Assembly: GCF_024763615.1 (NCBI RefSeq) | Contig: NC_077223.1 | Location: 4,278,001-4,342,000 of the forward strand | Direction: 5' to 3' | Length of the DNA: 64,000 bases | From: Phlebotomus papatasi | Lineage: Eukaryota > Arthropoda > Insecta > Diptera > Psychodidae | Shown here: positions 32,653-43,790 of the stretch, piece by piece | Layout: every line of letters begins with the position of its first letter | Position numbering within the stretch: position 1 is the first letter of the stretch | Notes under the pieces: generated by a model | Databases searched by the model: none | What the model saw: only the letters and a program-made list of their open reading frames with translations | What the model was told of the DNA's origin: nothing | Made by a program: the position numbers and the translations under genes

Positions 32653-34308
32653 GACCTTCTTCAGTAATAGACTAAGACTATGTTTTTGTGGACCGAAACC
32701 GGATCGAAAGCTCTGGGCAAGATTAAAAAGTTGTTTTTAATCTTGAGGTGAAAAAAATCTCACTAGTGATCACCGGAATTTTTCAAATTATCGTAATAGT
32801 TGTCCGGTTTTACCGTCTGCCTTTTAATCCCTAAAATACTAATGTTTACGAAAAAAATAGCAAAGCAAATGGGTTAAAAATTTCAAAAACTTTCCAAAAA
32901 AATGTAACTTATCCAAATATGTTGAAAACAATGCTTTCCATAATGGTTTGACTTTGACCTTCAAAAATTCGATTTTGAAAATTTTTTCGGTTATAGGTGT
33001 TTATGGTCGTAATATTCGCTTGACTCTGGATTACTGCTAAAACTTATCCTAAAGTGAAAGAAATTGGAGAAGTCATTTTCTAGAATAAATTTCAAGATCG
33101 CATCAACTTGTGGGGGGTCGTCGAAGATCTGAAACCGATATCTCTTACTCTTTGAACCCTAGACCAGTGATCTATTGGACATTTTCGGATTGTATTCATA
33201 GTTTGCTCTCTCTTTGACAGGCTTGAATTATTCGCATAAATTAAATATCATACAGTAGCTAATACCTGTCATGCTAACCTTTACCCTGGTAAAATTTGAA
33301 CAATATTATGATCTCATATTCAATTTTAACGCAGCTCTGTATTTTACTAATAATAAATAGGTTTTTCTTTTTTAAAAGCCTTTCAAAAAGTATAGAAAAA
33401 AACTACGATTAGATCATGATATTAAAAATAGAAGAATAGAGGAGAGTTTCGAAAATATGCAATTCATCACCATCTAATCTATTTCTTGTGCTGATCAAAT
33501 TGTCCATCTAGTCTTCAATATTGTTACGCTTTTTCTTCGAAACATTTTTATTTAACCACCAATACCTTTCTTCTTATCCACCAAAAGACACCGCAGAATT
33601 GTTTCAATCACCTCCGAAGATTCTACTCCTTCACACATGTTAGAATTTTTCAATTAAAATATTGCTAAATTTGTGCTGTGAGAAATTGAATTAAAATTGT
33701 TCAGTGATGATGATGGTGGATGAATCTTACTAGCGAGACTTCAATTACATTGTTGACTCGCAGAATCAAAATGAAGTGAAATCGATCCGATAGATCGATG
33801 AGAGTCCCAATTTGTGATAAATTGCAATGCCAAGAGGGTGATTATCTCGTCACTGCTGGAATATTATAAGCGCTCTCATTAACATATCAGCCAATAAATT
33901 CATCTGCCTAGATTCCCATCATCAGCACCAAGTCCGCGTGTTTGGTATCGCTCTCAAGAGATCAGCTGCTATTCCACAAAGTTGCACTACTTGCAGAACA
34001 ACTGAGTCATAGTTTGTAGATTTAGTGTGATAAGACAGTGATAACAAAAAAAAGATCATTAGGATTGCCTTTCTCATACTAAAACGAAGCGGGTGATACC
34101 AGTTCTAAAAAAATATATTAAATATTTTGTAAATTTTTCCTGCTGTAGAACTTTTTAGGTAAAATTTTGCATACGATAAAATTAAAAAATAAATAAATAA
34201 ATAAAAAAGAAACTGAGTTAAAAAAACAATTACTAACTATACGTACCTCAGTGAAAATGTTATTTTTGGTTACTAAAAGAAACTCATAAATTATTAAGAA
34301 AAGTATGA
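32653..34308. other. Unique stretch with a faint low-copy repeat
   Basis: Parts of 32670-33200 (GACTTTGACCTTCAAAAA, CGATATCTC-type phrases) resemble 10150-10330 and 51940-52290, suggesting an old low-copy repeat. From 33480 to 34080 the sequence is more even in composition with no identifiable feature. Confidence 0.35.
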
Positions 34309-34310
34309 TA

Positions 34311-34562
34311 CACTAAGAAAAAACCTGTATTATTGAAATAACTCCATCGTGGAGTTATTTTAACGGAAAAGATATCTATGTACCATTGTACTTTTTTCGA
34401 TGTAAAATTCATCTCGACTGAAGTATATGCTTAAATGTTCTCTATTTAAGAATATACGTCAGTAAAGATGATTTTAGTTATATTTACACCAAATAGGGTT
34501 AATTGCGTTAATTCTACATCGATTCGAGTAAGTTTTTTAAAGTTTTCTTTTTCTAATAAGTG
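34311..34562. mobile_element. 252-bp CACTAAGAAAA TA element
   Basis: TA occurs at 34309-34310 and 34563-34564. CACTAAGAAAAAA at the left, with CACTTATTAGAAAAAG as the complement of the right end. Its size and ends are close to the CACTGAG MITEs but the interior is different, so it is a sister family. Confidence 0.65.
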
Positions 34563-34800
34563 TAGTAATAAATTCTAATTGAATTAGAAGTTCCGTATTT
34601 AAAAAATATAAGTAGTGTAAGTTTCAAAATACTAGAAGTGTGAGGGGTTTTACACACGTTTTACCAAATCATAAATCCGCAGCCCCTGGCTAGAGGTATA
34701 GGTGATTTGTTATAGAAATTAAGAATAAGTTAGTGAGTTCTACCGTCAACTGGGTAAACAAGTGTCGGATAGGTCGTCCGCTGTATATAGAGACATGTAA

Positions 34801-36142
34801 CGGCCTCTACACACTGCAAACAGTTTGAGAGAAAATGCTTTTTGAAAGAAAATTTTCCCTTTCATTGTAGGCAGAATCGAGAAATTTATTTAAAAACCGA
34901 GATATCCTTATGGTATCTGAGTTTCTTTACAGGGGACTTCGAAATTGAGTTGAATTTCAGAGACAAAGAATTGCGTCGAGCCAATTTTATCTGTTTCTGC
35001 TGCCAAAAACAGTTTGTTCGACGTCATTCTTTACCTCCAAAATTCAACTCACAATCGAATCCGTAAAGAATCTTAGCTACCATAAGCTTATCTTTGCCTA
35101 TTAGTGGCCATTTTCTATTTTAAATAGTTTGAGTACAGAAAACTAACAAAAGAGAAAAAAGTTCATTCCAGTCGGGTAATAAACATTAGAGATAGAGTCC
35201 GGTCAATGTGAATATAGTAAGGGTCAGGGCGCAATGTGGTGTAGCTAGGATGGATGAGACACACCGATGGAAAGGTTTCGACCTCACATACAATATACTA
35301 AAAGTTCACTGAAATCGCTTCATAAACACCGTAGATACAATCAGGTCAAGACATTTTTAATTATAGGTCAGGAAACCTCGAAAGAGGAGTGCGACCCACC
35401 GTTGGAAAGGTCTCTACCTCAACTAGATCATACTAAAATTCAAGATAAAAGAATCTTCTAGTTTTCGAAATATTTGCCATCGAATTTTCTAAAACAGATT
35501 TTCGATTAATCGGACCTTTGGTTAAATTGGATGAAATTGGGGTATCAAAAAAGTTGTAGTATTCCACGAAAGCTTTCCAAATTATCATTTTTTTTTCAAA
35601 TTCTGACAATGAAAACCGGAGATACGGCCATTTGAAAATTCAATTTCCGACCTCATCTATATCAGGTCAGGGGGATCGGAGGGGCATACATTTTTTTTAT
35701 CGTAAGAATGTAGAGTCAGCTACAGCATACTAAAGCTACAGGGCTGAGCTATCGAGAAAGCAACTTTTGGGGTGTTTCAAAATGGCTTGTCGATATCTTT
35801 GAAGAAGCATTTCCACCGTTTGTCTTTGGAGGCTGGTCACCAACGCTAAGTCGGCGGCGGACGCGTGGCATAGAGGACTATTGTAAAGATACATGTTGGA
35901 AAAAATAAATACAATACAATACAAATTTGTCCGTTCTCTCTCTAGAAGTGGGTATAGTGTACGGACGGACGGGACGTCCATGAAAATCGATTTTTGGCGC
36001 ATTGATATTCGTGATCAAAACGTGTAAATCGTTATTCGAGTGTCAAGACGTGTAATTCCAAAATTTGGGCCCGATCAATCGGATTTCACCTAGGACCACA
36101 ACAGGCAATTTTTGACAAAAATTTCTTCCAGTGTGTAGACGT
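34801..36142 (+). mobile_element. 1.3-kb repeat with CTACACACTG ends, interrupted by a retroposon tail
   Basis: GGCCTCTACACACTGCAA near 34801 pairs with the complement of CAGTGTGTAGACGTC at the right. From about 35083 it is homologous to the reverse complement of 60655-62255. It also shares phrases with the Helitron-like repeats (GAAAACCGGAGATACGGCCA, CATACTAAA, GTCAGGGGGATCGG, GTCGATATCTTT, ATATTCGTGATCA). A GGACGGACGGGACG tract sits where the Helitron-like repeat has GGCC units. A 117-bp retroposon tail (35806-35922) is inserted. Confidence 0.55.
35806..35922 (+). repeat. Retroposon 3' end (SINE or LINE tail), copy 1
   Basis: TTTCCACCGTTTGTCTTTGG, then GGCTGGTCACCAACGCTAAG, then CGGCGGCGGAC, and an AATAAATACAATACAATAC tail. 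The body is shared with 43016-43195 and, on the minus strand, 55361-55530. An AATAAA signal followed by a short variable microsatellite is the hallmark of non-LTR-type 3' ends. Confidence 0.7.
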
Positions 36143-36461
36143 CATAAGATAGGTCCTTTTAAGTATAAATTGAGGTTATGTTCATATGAAATTTGAAGAA
36201 TTTTGGAACCTTGTAGAAGTCAAGTTGTTTTGGTTCATTTAGATGTTTGACAAATATACAACATGAAAATCACCTCTTTATTCACTTACCCATCCTTATT
36301 TGAAGAAATGCGTTCACATTTTCGACTATGAAAAATTAGACCACTCCCCTTTTTAAATTTTAACAGAAAAATACAAATTATTAAAGCGGAATAATAAGAT
36401 TTTTAATAGAAAGAATGAATAATTTTGTGCTTGTAAAGATTATATAAAAAATTCTGGTATA

Positions 36462-36614
36462 GGAAAGTGCTCTCCCTTTTCGAATGTTCATGCCTTCGAA
36501 TAATGTGACTTTCTTTTGTTTTCCGTAAGAGATTTACACTAAATTATCACGGAATTATGAACAATTGATGATAAGCCAACTAATATTTAATAGAAATGTG
36601 TAAGTGCTTTCCCC
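36462..36614. mobile_element. 153-bp GGAAAGTGCT TA element
   Basis: TA precedes 36462 and follows 36614. The left end GGAAAGTGCTCTCCC is weakly mirrored by TAAGTGCTTTCCCC at the right. It is a small TA-flanked element with eroded ends. Confidence 0.5.
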
Positions 36615-36616
36615 TA

Positions 36617-37021
36617 CGGTTTGAACTTTAATATTATTAATCGTATCGAGGCGTAAAATTAAGTTTGTTTTGCCCAAAAACGGGCCACGTCAATGGCAAG
36701 CGGACTTGCCGACATCAAATTCCGTACTCCACATGGGGCAATGGACAACGCACAAATGGGGGTGGTTTTGATCACCTTTGAACTTTAGGAATCGTCCATA
36801 TTTATTATTCTGTATATTGTGTAGATGGTTTTCATGTTATACTCGTGATACGGAAACACATTCGTCTACACTAAACATTCAAAATTCAACTTCTGAATGA
36901 GGACCTACAATATTTTTCGGTAGACCTTTTACAAAGGGGAAGGCTTTCATGCTTCGAGCGTTTTATATTTTTCCCATATTTCTTTAATCAAGCTGACATT
37001 TTTTTCAGGAAATTTATGACT
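36617..37021. other. Short unique stretch
   Basis: GC-richer in the first 170 bases (GGGCCACGTCAATGGCAAGC and onward). No recognisable feature. Confidence 0.4.
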
Positions 37022-37023
37022 TA

Positions 37024-37943
37024 GGGTGGAATCACCAGTTCTCGCCAGTGCCCCACTTCTCGCCACTTACATTGAAATCGCTATTTTTCGCAATTTATGA
37101 AATAAATGAGTCGCAATTTTTTTGTATTGTTTCTGCTTCTACGCATAGAATCGAAAAATAATAATTATTCGTTTTGGATTCACGATTTTGATCACTTTTT
37201 AGAGCAATATTTTAAGCAAGTGCATCGAATCCAACATCTCTTATCAAATGTACTAAGTGTCGTCAAATTTTCATCAGGCCAAAAATACCTATTTGGGTAA
37301 ATAATTTGTCTATTGAATATTTAATTGCACTTGTGGAATACATAAAATTTGTATTTAGTCAATTAATATTTCATTTTATATTATTTTTGTATAAAAATGA
37401 GGCATGGCGAGAAGTGGTAATATTCTGGAATTGATTTTACCACCTGTCGCCATATCTTTTCAATAGGCGACGCTAACTTCACTTCGTACATTCTCAGTTG
37501 TCAAATCTGCATTGTTTACTTTCTGCAAAAGCCCCATAATTTGATTTCTCAAATAAAAGTGAAGAAAAATCATTTAAAGAGAGTAATAATAAAGTGATCA
37601 CAAGGAAAGAGAAATGGTGAATGTATTCTTTTCATAGCATTGCCTAAAATAACCGAGTGTGGTTCTTTTCAAGTGGGCGGCGAGAAGTGGTTACAAATTT
37701 TACAAAACTGGCGAAAAGTGGTAAAAAGTGGCGACGAAATGGTTATTTTTGCATTATTCATAAAAATCAGTTTTTTAAGTAGTCCAGCGTTATGTTCTAG
37801 GATTATTGTTTTCACGTATCTAGAGCCAATACATCTAAGTAACTTTGTGTCAAATTTGACTTATCTTGTAACAAGGATTCAAAAGTTATGATTAAATGAA
37901 TTTAATTTTTTGCTAAACATGGCGATAGCCGGTTATTCCACCC
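37024..37943. mobile_element. 920-bp GGGTGGAAT TA element, copy 2
   Basis: TA occurs at 37022-37023 and 37944-37945. The right end ATTCCACCC pairs exactly with GGGTGGAAT at the left, better than in copy 1 where it reads ATTTCACCC. Only a handful of substitutions separate the copies, so both insertions are recent compared with most repeats here. GCGAGAAGTGG phrases lie near both ends. Confidence 0.92.
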
Positions 37944-37945
37944 TA

Positions 37946-39556
37946 AGACTGTCAAAAATATATAGAAGAAATTTATATATGTCAAAACATTATAAAATTT
38001 TTATTAAAAAAATAGTACAAGAAATGCAATTGTCTGGAATAGAACCCATGACCGTTCGGGTTTGGATCGACCGCTCTCCTCATTGCAGCATGCTCTCCTT
38101 CGCGAATTAAACAACTTAAATTCTTTTAGCATTGTAAATTCTTTAAACTTTTGTACATATTTAACACCTTACTTGAATTTTTCATCTACTAACTTGTCGT
38201 CGGCAAATCTGATTGCTTATAGAGTGCAAAAGAGGAAGATTCAAGTCTATTGCAATTTTACATTCATCTGAACTCATTAATATTCATATGTCGTCTTACA
38301 CCAGAGTTTATCCATGGCTCTTGGAGTCTCTCACGGAGGTGGTAAAGAGCCCCAGCATCTGGTGAAGTCTCGGAGATCAAGTTAGCTCCCTCGTGAGCCA
38401 TGTGAGACTGGTGTGTATAATCAAGTGCCTGGTCCGTACGTCTTCAGGTGACGGACCATTTGCCGAGGGTCCGATAGATTTCCTCAACGGGGGCGCGCAA
38501 CGAGGGACGGCAAAAATTGCACTATGCAATTAAATTTATCTGCACTGGGAGCCGAGAAATTATAGTGGTGACATCTGCCTATGGCGGTGAATTTCAATCA
38601 TATGTAATACTAATTTTATTATGAAGTATATTCTCCGCTTGCAACATGCTGTCCTGCTCTAGAACTTTTGCCCACTAGACAATTATGCTAATTTACAATA
38701 TTTGACATTATTTATGTGATATGTGCAATAATTGACAATTTTTATTATTCAATTCATTAGAGTGACAGCCTGGAAGAATTTCCTCCACCGACCGATTTAA
38801 ATCAATTTTCGCTTTAAACGGCTGCCACAATTTTAATACATTTGATTTATCGCTCAAAGCACTTTGGCTAAATTGATAAAATATCTCCTCTCTCAGACTT
38901 GTCACAAAATGTCTACACTTGGCAAATTATTGACAATATTGTCTACCAACCCAGATATTCAATCTCTACATAAATATTCTGTTGAAAAAAATAAAAGCTA
39001 GCAAAGATCAAAAGATGAAGATCTAAAAGGACTACTAATGCTTGATTTACAGCGTCAAATAAATTCTCTTCATTTTGCCGAAGCATCAAATTACCAATTG
39101 TGTGTTCAGCAGACAAAGTCTAGGTGATCATGCAAGATTCACGTTTCTTTTGCACCACCACCTGAGTCGATGGTTCATGATCTTGTACTTCTAGACGATC
39201 AAGAGATTTGCCTCGAATTTCGCTGATGTTTTTTCAGGTGAACAAGGTGATGTGAAAAACGAGAAATCTCTTAAGCCACAATCACCTCTTTTTCAATGGT
39301 CAAGTGGATTGACTCTCGAGGTGCACGATTATCATTCTGTGGCTTCGCTGGGGCAACAATTTACTGTGACACCAAGCTAGTGTCTTCCGTAGAGCCATAC
39401 ATAATTTAACTTGTTGGAATTTTACACTGAATAACCTCAGGTATTAATAAACTAGCAATAACTTAAACCAATATGGCTTACCCTAGACACTTCTTCCCTT
39501 ATCTGATAAGACTATGGTAATTTCGATCGCTCAGAATAAGAAACGAATAATTCGCA
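37946..39556. other. Mostly unique stretch
   Basis: Apart from an inverted pair at 38295-38417 and a GGTCCGT..ACGGACC short palindromic patch at 38430-38458, I find nothing. The 38500 area (GGGGGCGCGCAACG) is GC-rich. Confidence 0.4.
38295..38417. repeat. Short inverted repeat with CATGGCTC arms
   Basis: ACACCAGAGTTTATCCATGG with CTC at the left pairs with GAGCCATGTGAGACTGGTGT at the right over about 24 bases with mismatches. It could be a small MITE. No target duplication is clear. Confidence 0.4.
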
Positions 39557-39559
39557 GTA

Positions 39560-39757
39560 GGGGGAAGTGGGGCACCTTTAAAAGTGGGGCACCTTTGAAA
39601 TTGGGATTTTTCTCCTATGTTTAAGTGGAACTGAGCCATATGATAATGTAATTTAGCTTCTCAATCTGTTTGTGCAGCTGAATTATATCACGATGAGGCT
39701 CAATTTTATTTAAAAATAGGTGATAAATCCCAATTTCAAAGGTTCCCCACTTCCCCC
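39560..39757. mobile_element. 198-bp GGGGGAAGTGGGGCACC TA element
   Basis: TA occurs at 39558-39559 and 39758-39759. The GTGGGGCACCTTT phrase occurs twice at the left end and once, complemented, at the right. The host sequence around it (CAGAATAAGAAACGAATA..TCGCA, then GCAAA..TT, GAG..GATTTGA) is homologous to 47390-47460, which lacks the insert. Confidence 0.88.
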
Positions 39758-39839
39758 TATAGGCAAATTTTACAAGGGAGCGATTTGAGGCTGAAATTTT
39801 ACAGTCAGATTATAGCATTTTTTAAAATAAAAATCCCTA

Positions 39840-40260
39840 GGGTAAGTGTGCCAAATCCCGGCCAGCTTGCAATTCCGGCCACCTTTTTTGTCCTTCGAAT
39901 TTCCATGAATTTTTAGTTTTTACATACTCGAGAGATTATACAATGTAAAAGAATGACAAAAAATGTAGCTTCGACAAACGATATGACGTGAAAAAGACAT
40001 TGAAAGAATTCCCTAAGGATAAAGAACTATGAGAATGAAGGTGGCCGAAATAGGGCAACAAAGCTATGTCTACATTTTTATTCATTTTAAAATGTATTAA
40101 GAATTATTTTAGAGTTTGGGTTTAGGTTTAGGTTCCAAGCAACACTCCTTAAGAAGAAGGAATAAAAGAATCAATTTTTATTAAAAAATATTACATTTCA
40201 AACTTGAGACTTTGGCGCTTGTATTTGCAACTATGCCGAAATTTGACACACGACTTACCC
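39840..40260 (+). mobile_element. 421-bp psq-pogo family member, GTGTGCCAAAT ends
   Basis: TA occurs at 39838-39839 and 40261-40262. GGGTAAGTGTGCCAAATCCC at the left is mirrored by ATTTGACACACGACTTACCC, with one extra stretch. It matches 56776-57771 at both ends, including CATTTCAAACTT and ATTTGCAACTATG-like sequence near the right end. It is a shortened derivative keeping a scrap of the transposase start (39973-40032). Confidence 0.8.
39973..40032 (+). pseudogene. Transposase psq-HTH start, remnant
   Basis: The frame reads DKRYDVKKTLKEFPKDKEL then a stop. It aligns with the ERDVVKKTLKGLREGQEM of the 54.2-kb copy and the SDDMEKALE-FRKGKLLRES of the 57.3-kb copy. Only about 19 codons remain. 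Confidence 0.6.
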
Positions 40261-40447
40261 TATAACTTTGAAAAAGGGAAGGTAGAGGGTATAAAGAAAT
40301 AGTTAAAAAGCGAATAAAACGATTTTTGTAAAAAACTGAACTGTTTGACTTACATTTTGAGTTGTCGATTTCGTCGTATACATAAGCCAGTATGGTACGG
40401 TCTTTTGGAAAGGATTTTTGAATTCTGTTCATTGTAAATCTACTTAA

Positions 40448-40602
40448 GGGAAAGTGGGGCACCTTTGAATGGAAGTACCTTTGAAATTGGACTTTTCTCT
40501 CTAATTTTTAAAAGGAATTGAGACTCATCATAGTGTAATTTACTTGGTTTATTGGTTTTGGAACTAAATTATATCACGATAAGGTTCAGTTTTCCCAATA
40601 GC
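40448..40602 (+). mobile_element. Truncated copy of the GTGGGGCACC element
   Basis: GGGAAAGTGGGGCACCTTTG and the AATTATATCACGATRAGG segment match 39560-39757. The right terminal repeat is missing and is replaced by the non-LTR fragment from 40603. Confidence 0.65.
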
Positions 40603-40860
40603 CTCCAGTGGACTGGTCATCTGGTTCGCAAGGATGAGGATAACCTAGCCTGGAAAGTCATTAGCGGTCTAGTCTATGCTTCGAGGAAACCAGGCCGACC
40701 CAGCTCTTAATGGGCCGACGGCTAGCGTGGACCAGGACGCCAGCTCACTTTTCAGAAAGAAAGGATCGAATTTCAGATTTTAAAATCCAAAGGACATTGG
40801 GTAAAAATGTATGGGAGTTGGTCTATGTGGCGACCACAGGGCACTAGGCACATTTTATAG
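40603..40860 (+). pseudogene. Non-LTR retrotransposon, C-terminal coding fragment
   Basis: Translation from 40603 gives LQWTGHLVRKDEDNLAWKVI, then SGLVYASRKPGRPSS, a stop, and WADG. The WTGHLVR..D, K.., GRP...W.D order is the conserved ending of the reverse-transcriptase polyprotein of non-LTR retrotransposons (the family pattern is roughly W-GH--R followed by GRP--RW-D). Two stops and the missing 5' part show it is dead. A related piece occurs inverted at 42085-42170. Confidence 0.72.
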
Positions 40861-40903
40861 GTAATGGTGTAGGATAAAAAACTACCGAGACCCAGGACGA
40901 TAT

Positions 40904-41480
40904 TCGCCGGGAGTCCTTTCCAAAACGCCTTTATCCTTTCGAAAAAATACTACTTTGACATCGAATTACTCAACATCAGCTAAACGGAGCTTCATGAAAC
41001 TCGGTATGGAGTCAATGTATGACCTAAGCTATTTATCCATGGATACTACACCCTCCCCCCAGCCCTTCTTCCAGTAGCCTCCATACAAAATATGGACCTT
41101 TTTCATTTTAACTTTCCTCTGAGAAGAAGTTAAAAGCTGAAACTTGGTATAGGATCAAGGTTTATTAAAGGTTCCTTAATAATGTATATAGGCTCCTCCC
41201 CCACCACTCCTTCATATAGCTCCCACATAAAATAATGACTTTTTCAACGATAACTCATTTATGAAAAGAAGTAAAAATCAAAAACTTGGCATAGGATCAA
41301 GGGTAACGGAAGGCTATTTAACCGTGTATATATACGTTTTCCCCCGCCACTCCTTCCAAAAGTCCCCATATAAAATGAGGACTTTTTCCACTACAACTCC
41401 TCTCTGAGAAAGGGTAGAAAGCTGAAACTCGGCATGGGAACAAGGTTTATGGAAAGTTATTCAGTCATATAAAATCTGGG
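40904..41480. repeat. Diverged tandem array, about four 142-bp units
   Basis: Units aligned on the CCCCC..CCACTCCTTCC segment start near 41051, 41195 and 41339, a spacing of 142-143. Each unit continues through CCATAYAAAAT, GGACTTTTT, CTCTGAGAAG, AAGCTGAAACTYGG and ATAGGATCAAGG to TGTATATA. A more diverged unit precedes them from about 40904. There is no open frame through the units. Confidence 0.75.
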
Positions 41481-42084
41481 TTCGATTACAAAAGAAAAAA
41501 ATCACAGTTAGAAAAATAAGTCAAAATATGTAATGATTCTACTAAAATCGATGAATACAATGAGCCCATATCTCTCTCTATAACACATTAGAAGTATCAG
41601 ACATACATATTACAAGATCATTAAAATCGGTTAAATAGATTCAAAAATTAACACATTTTTTGTTAATTGTAAACTTTGATAAGCTGGTGTGCCCCTTGCG
41701 GTCAACTTGTGAACTTATCTATACCGTCATTTTGTGGGACTTTTCGAGATCTTTCGATTGAATATTCATTGATTAAATTCTGTTGATAAATATCTGAGAT
41801 ATAAGGTATCAAGTTTTGAGTTTGAGCCCTTATGTTTCAATGTTTTCATACGCACGTTATGCATTGTAAAGATATATGATTTTATGTCCATTTCGAGAAT
41901 ATGCAATCATTTAATATATTTTTTGTTATAATTTATTCTTTCCCTTGAAAAAAAAACACGGTATAAATGCGAAAAATTCATATAAGAGATTATTTTTCTT
42001 CTACGAAAATAGTTTTTTTTTGCTCTAGAACTGTTCCCCCCCCCATGGTTTAGAACTTTGGTCTAGAAACAAAAGTTGTTACCT
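41481..42084. repeat. Diverged relative of the Helitron-like repeat, and unique sequence
   Basis: 41560-41830 shares phrases and order with 3600-4070 (ATTAAAATCGGTTAAATAG, GTGTGCCCCTTGCGGTC, GAGATCTTTCG, ATATCTGAGATATAAGG). The match is too weak to set borders. The rest shows nothing. Confidence 0.35.
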
Positions 42085-42170
42085 ATACCATGGCCTATTC
42101 AATGATATAGGTCTCATTGGTGGTCGCACCATAGACCACTTTTGCCCATTGTCCTTTGGGATCGGCCAAG
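42085..42170 (-). pseudogene. Inverted fragment of the same non-LTR 3' end
   Basis: The minus strand reads CCCAAAGGACAATGGGCAAA, then GTGGTCTATGGTGCGACCAC, matching 40788-40850 (CCAAAGGACATTGGGTAAAA.., GTCTATGTGGCGACCACAG). Confidence 0.6.
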
Positions 42171-43015
42171 AAACAAATTAAAATTGATCAATCAAAAATA
42201 GTGTTTGATCTCAATATTAATAATTTTATCAGTATGATTGATTCTTTTAATTCCCATTTCTTATAAAAGCATTACGCAGATCTATTTAAGGTACCCTTAC
42301 CCCAAGGCTAAATTTTTAAAATGACTAGAGTGAAAGGAACACCTATTGACACTTTAAGATTTTATCATGCCATACTTAGTGACACTTTCAGTTTAGGATA
42401 TAAGAGCTGAACATAATTTTTTTATAAGAAAATATCGATTACAGAAAAACACATCACATTACTTGCATTTTACCAGATACATTAAATACATTTTCAAAAA
42501 AAAAAAAAAATTTCTATTAACAAAAGTGTCAATAGAGGTCCCTGTCACAGCTTTTACAGGAAAAAGACATTTGAAAATCGATTTCAAAGGCAAAAGAAAA
42601 TATATTTTTACTTCTCGCTTTGTTTGCGTTGTGGCTGAAATACTTCTTGTTCGAATTTGTAAATGGCAATTTATTGTAAGAAAACTTCAATCAACAAGAC
42701 TCATGCGAATTTTCATAACCTAAATCGAAAATTATGGCTCGGGCACAACTTTTAAATCAGGAAAATTTTGTGCAATCGAAATTCATATTCCTTTCTTTTT
42801 CACATGTTTTGTATATGTCTGTCTCATTATTTCGCACTTCAATTAATTTTAATTTCTCCGTTTGTTATTTATTTAATGATATTCAGGAAGGAAATTTAAT
42901 TATTGGTTTAATCTTTCTTTTTTTTTAATAAAATAATATAAGTGACATTTCTTTCTAAAGTTGGGCGTATGCATGTATGAATAATTATAATAAACGTATG
43001 TATGAATAATTTTAC

Positions 43016-43195
43016 CATGGCATATACAACCTACGAAAGAGGTTTTTCTCCGTTTTGCTCTGCAGGTTGGGCACCAACGCTAAGACGGCGGTGGACGCAA
43101 AGTCACAAACATCTCACAAAAATCTAATTGTAACGCGCTATTAAGATATTGTTGATGAAATAAATTATCTATCTAACTATCTATCTATCAAATTC
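43016..43195 (+). repeat. Retroposon 3' end (SINE or LINE tail), copy 2
   Basis: GCATATACAACCTACGAAAG, TTTTTCTCCGTTTTGCTCTG, GGTTGGGCACCAACGCTAAG and CGGCGGTGGACGC match copies at 35806 and 55361 (minus). The tail is AATAAATTATC followed by repeated TATC units. Confidence 0.72.
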
Positions 43196-43621
43196 GTTTG
43201 AGCTAAATTGAATTTGTTGTGATGTTTAAAAGAAGAAGAGTTCGAAATAATGCGAAGCGTGTGAGAAAGAAAAGCATTCGAATTTCGACTTTATAAAATT
43301 TTACTGATTGAAAAGAGGTGCCGGGTGCATTAGTTTGAATATTCGAAATTCTGTTTGAATTTTCTGAACATAAACGACGATTCCTTCATTTACAGCTGGA
43401 GTTTAAAAAATTCGAAGATAGATTTCAAAAGGAAGACAGAAGATACACTTTGAAAGAAAAGTCATTTTTACTTCTCGTTTCGTCCGCACAGTGCCCGATG
43501 TACTTTCTGTTCGAACTCGAAGTGCTTTGAGTGCCGAAATGTGTTGGGTGCTCGTTTTGTTGATGGGATAATTGGGATAATCAAACGGGAGTCGCAATTT
43601 TCGCAATTCTTTCTTTGTGCA

Positions 43622-43790
43622 AGGTGTCATTCTTTGGAATTCCCTTCCTAGGGAGCGAAAGAGGGGGCTTATCTTGAATCATGTGGCTTCCACTCATTCC
43701 TCAAGTCCAACATTACAATCATAATGTTTAGGGCTAACTTTTGTATAGAGGACATACTGTCCTATTTATTCTAAATAAATTGAAAAAGAC
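43622..43790 (+). pseudogene. Possible non-LTR retrotransposon 3' terminus
   Basis: A short frame ILWNSLPRERKRG resembles the FWNSLP-type motif near the end of many non-LTR ORF2 proteins. It is followed by a stop-rich stretch and a TATTTATTCTAAATAAATTG tail with AATAAA. The stretch is too short to assign a clade. Confidence 0.35.

Noticed and set aside
41467..41478. GGGTTCGATTAC, resembling a tRNA T-loop
   Set aside because: No matching acceptor stem, anticodon arm or A-box lies upstream at the needed distance.
40904..41480. Array considered as a CRISPR or satellite
   Set aside because: Units are adjacent, strongly diverged and without repeat-spacer alternation; the DNA is eukaryotic in character. 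It is kept as a diverged tandem repeat only.
43170..43192. TATC microsatellite as an independent feature
   Set aside because: It is the tail of the retroposon copy at 43016-43195.
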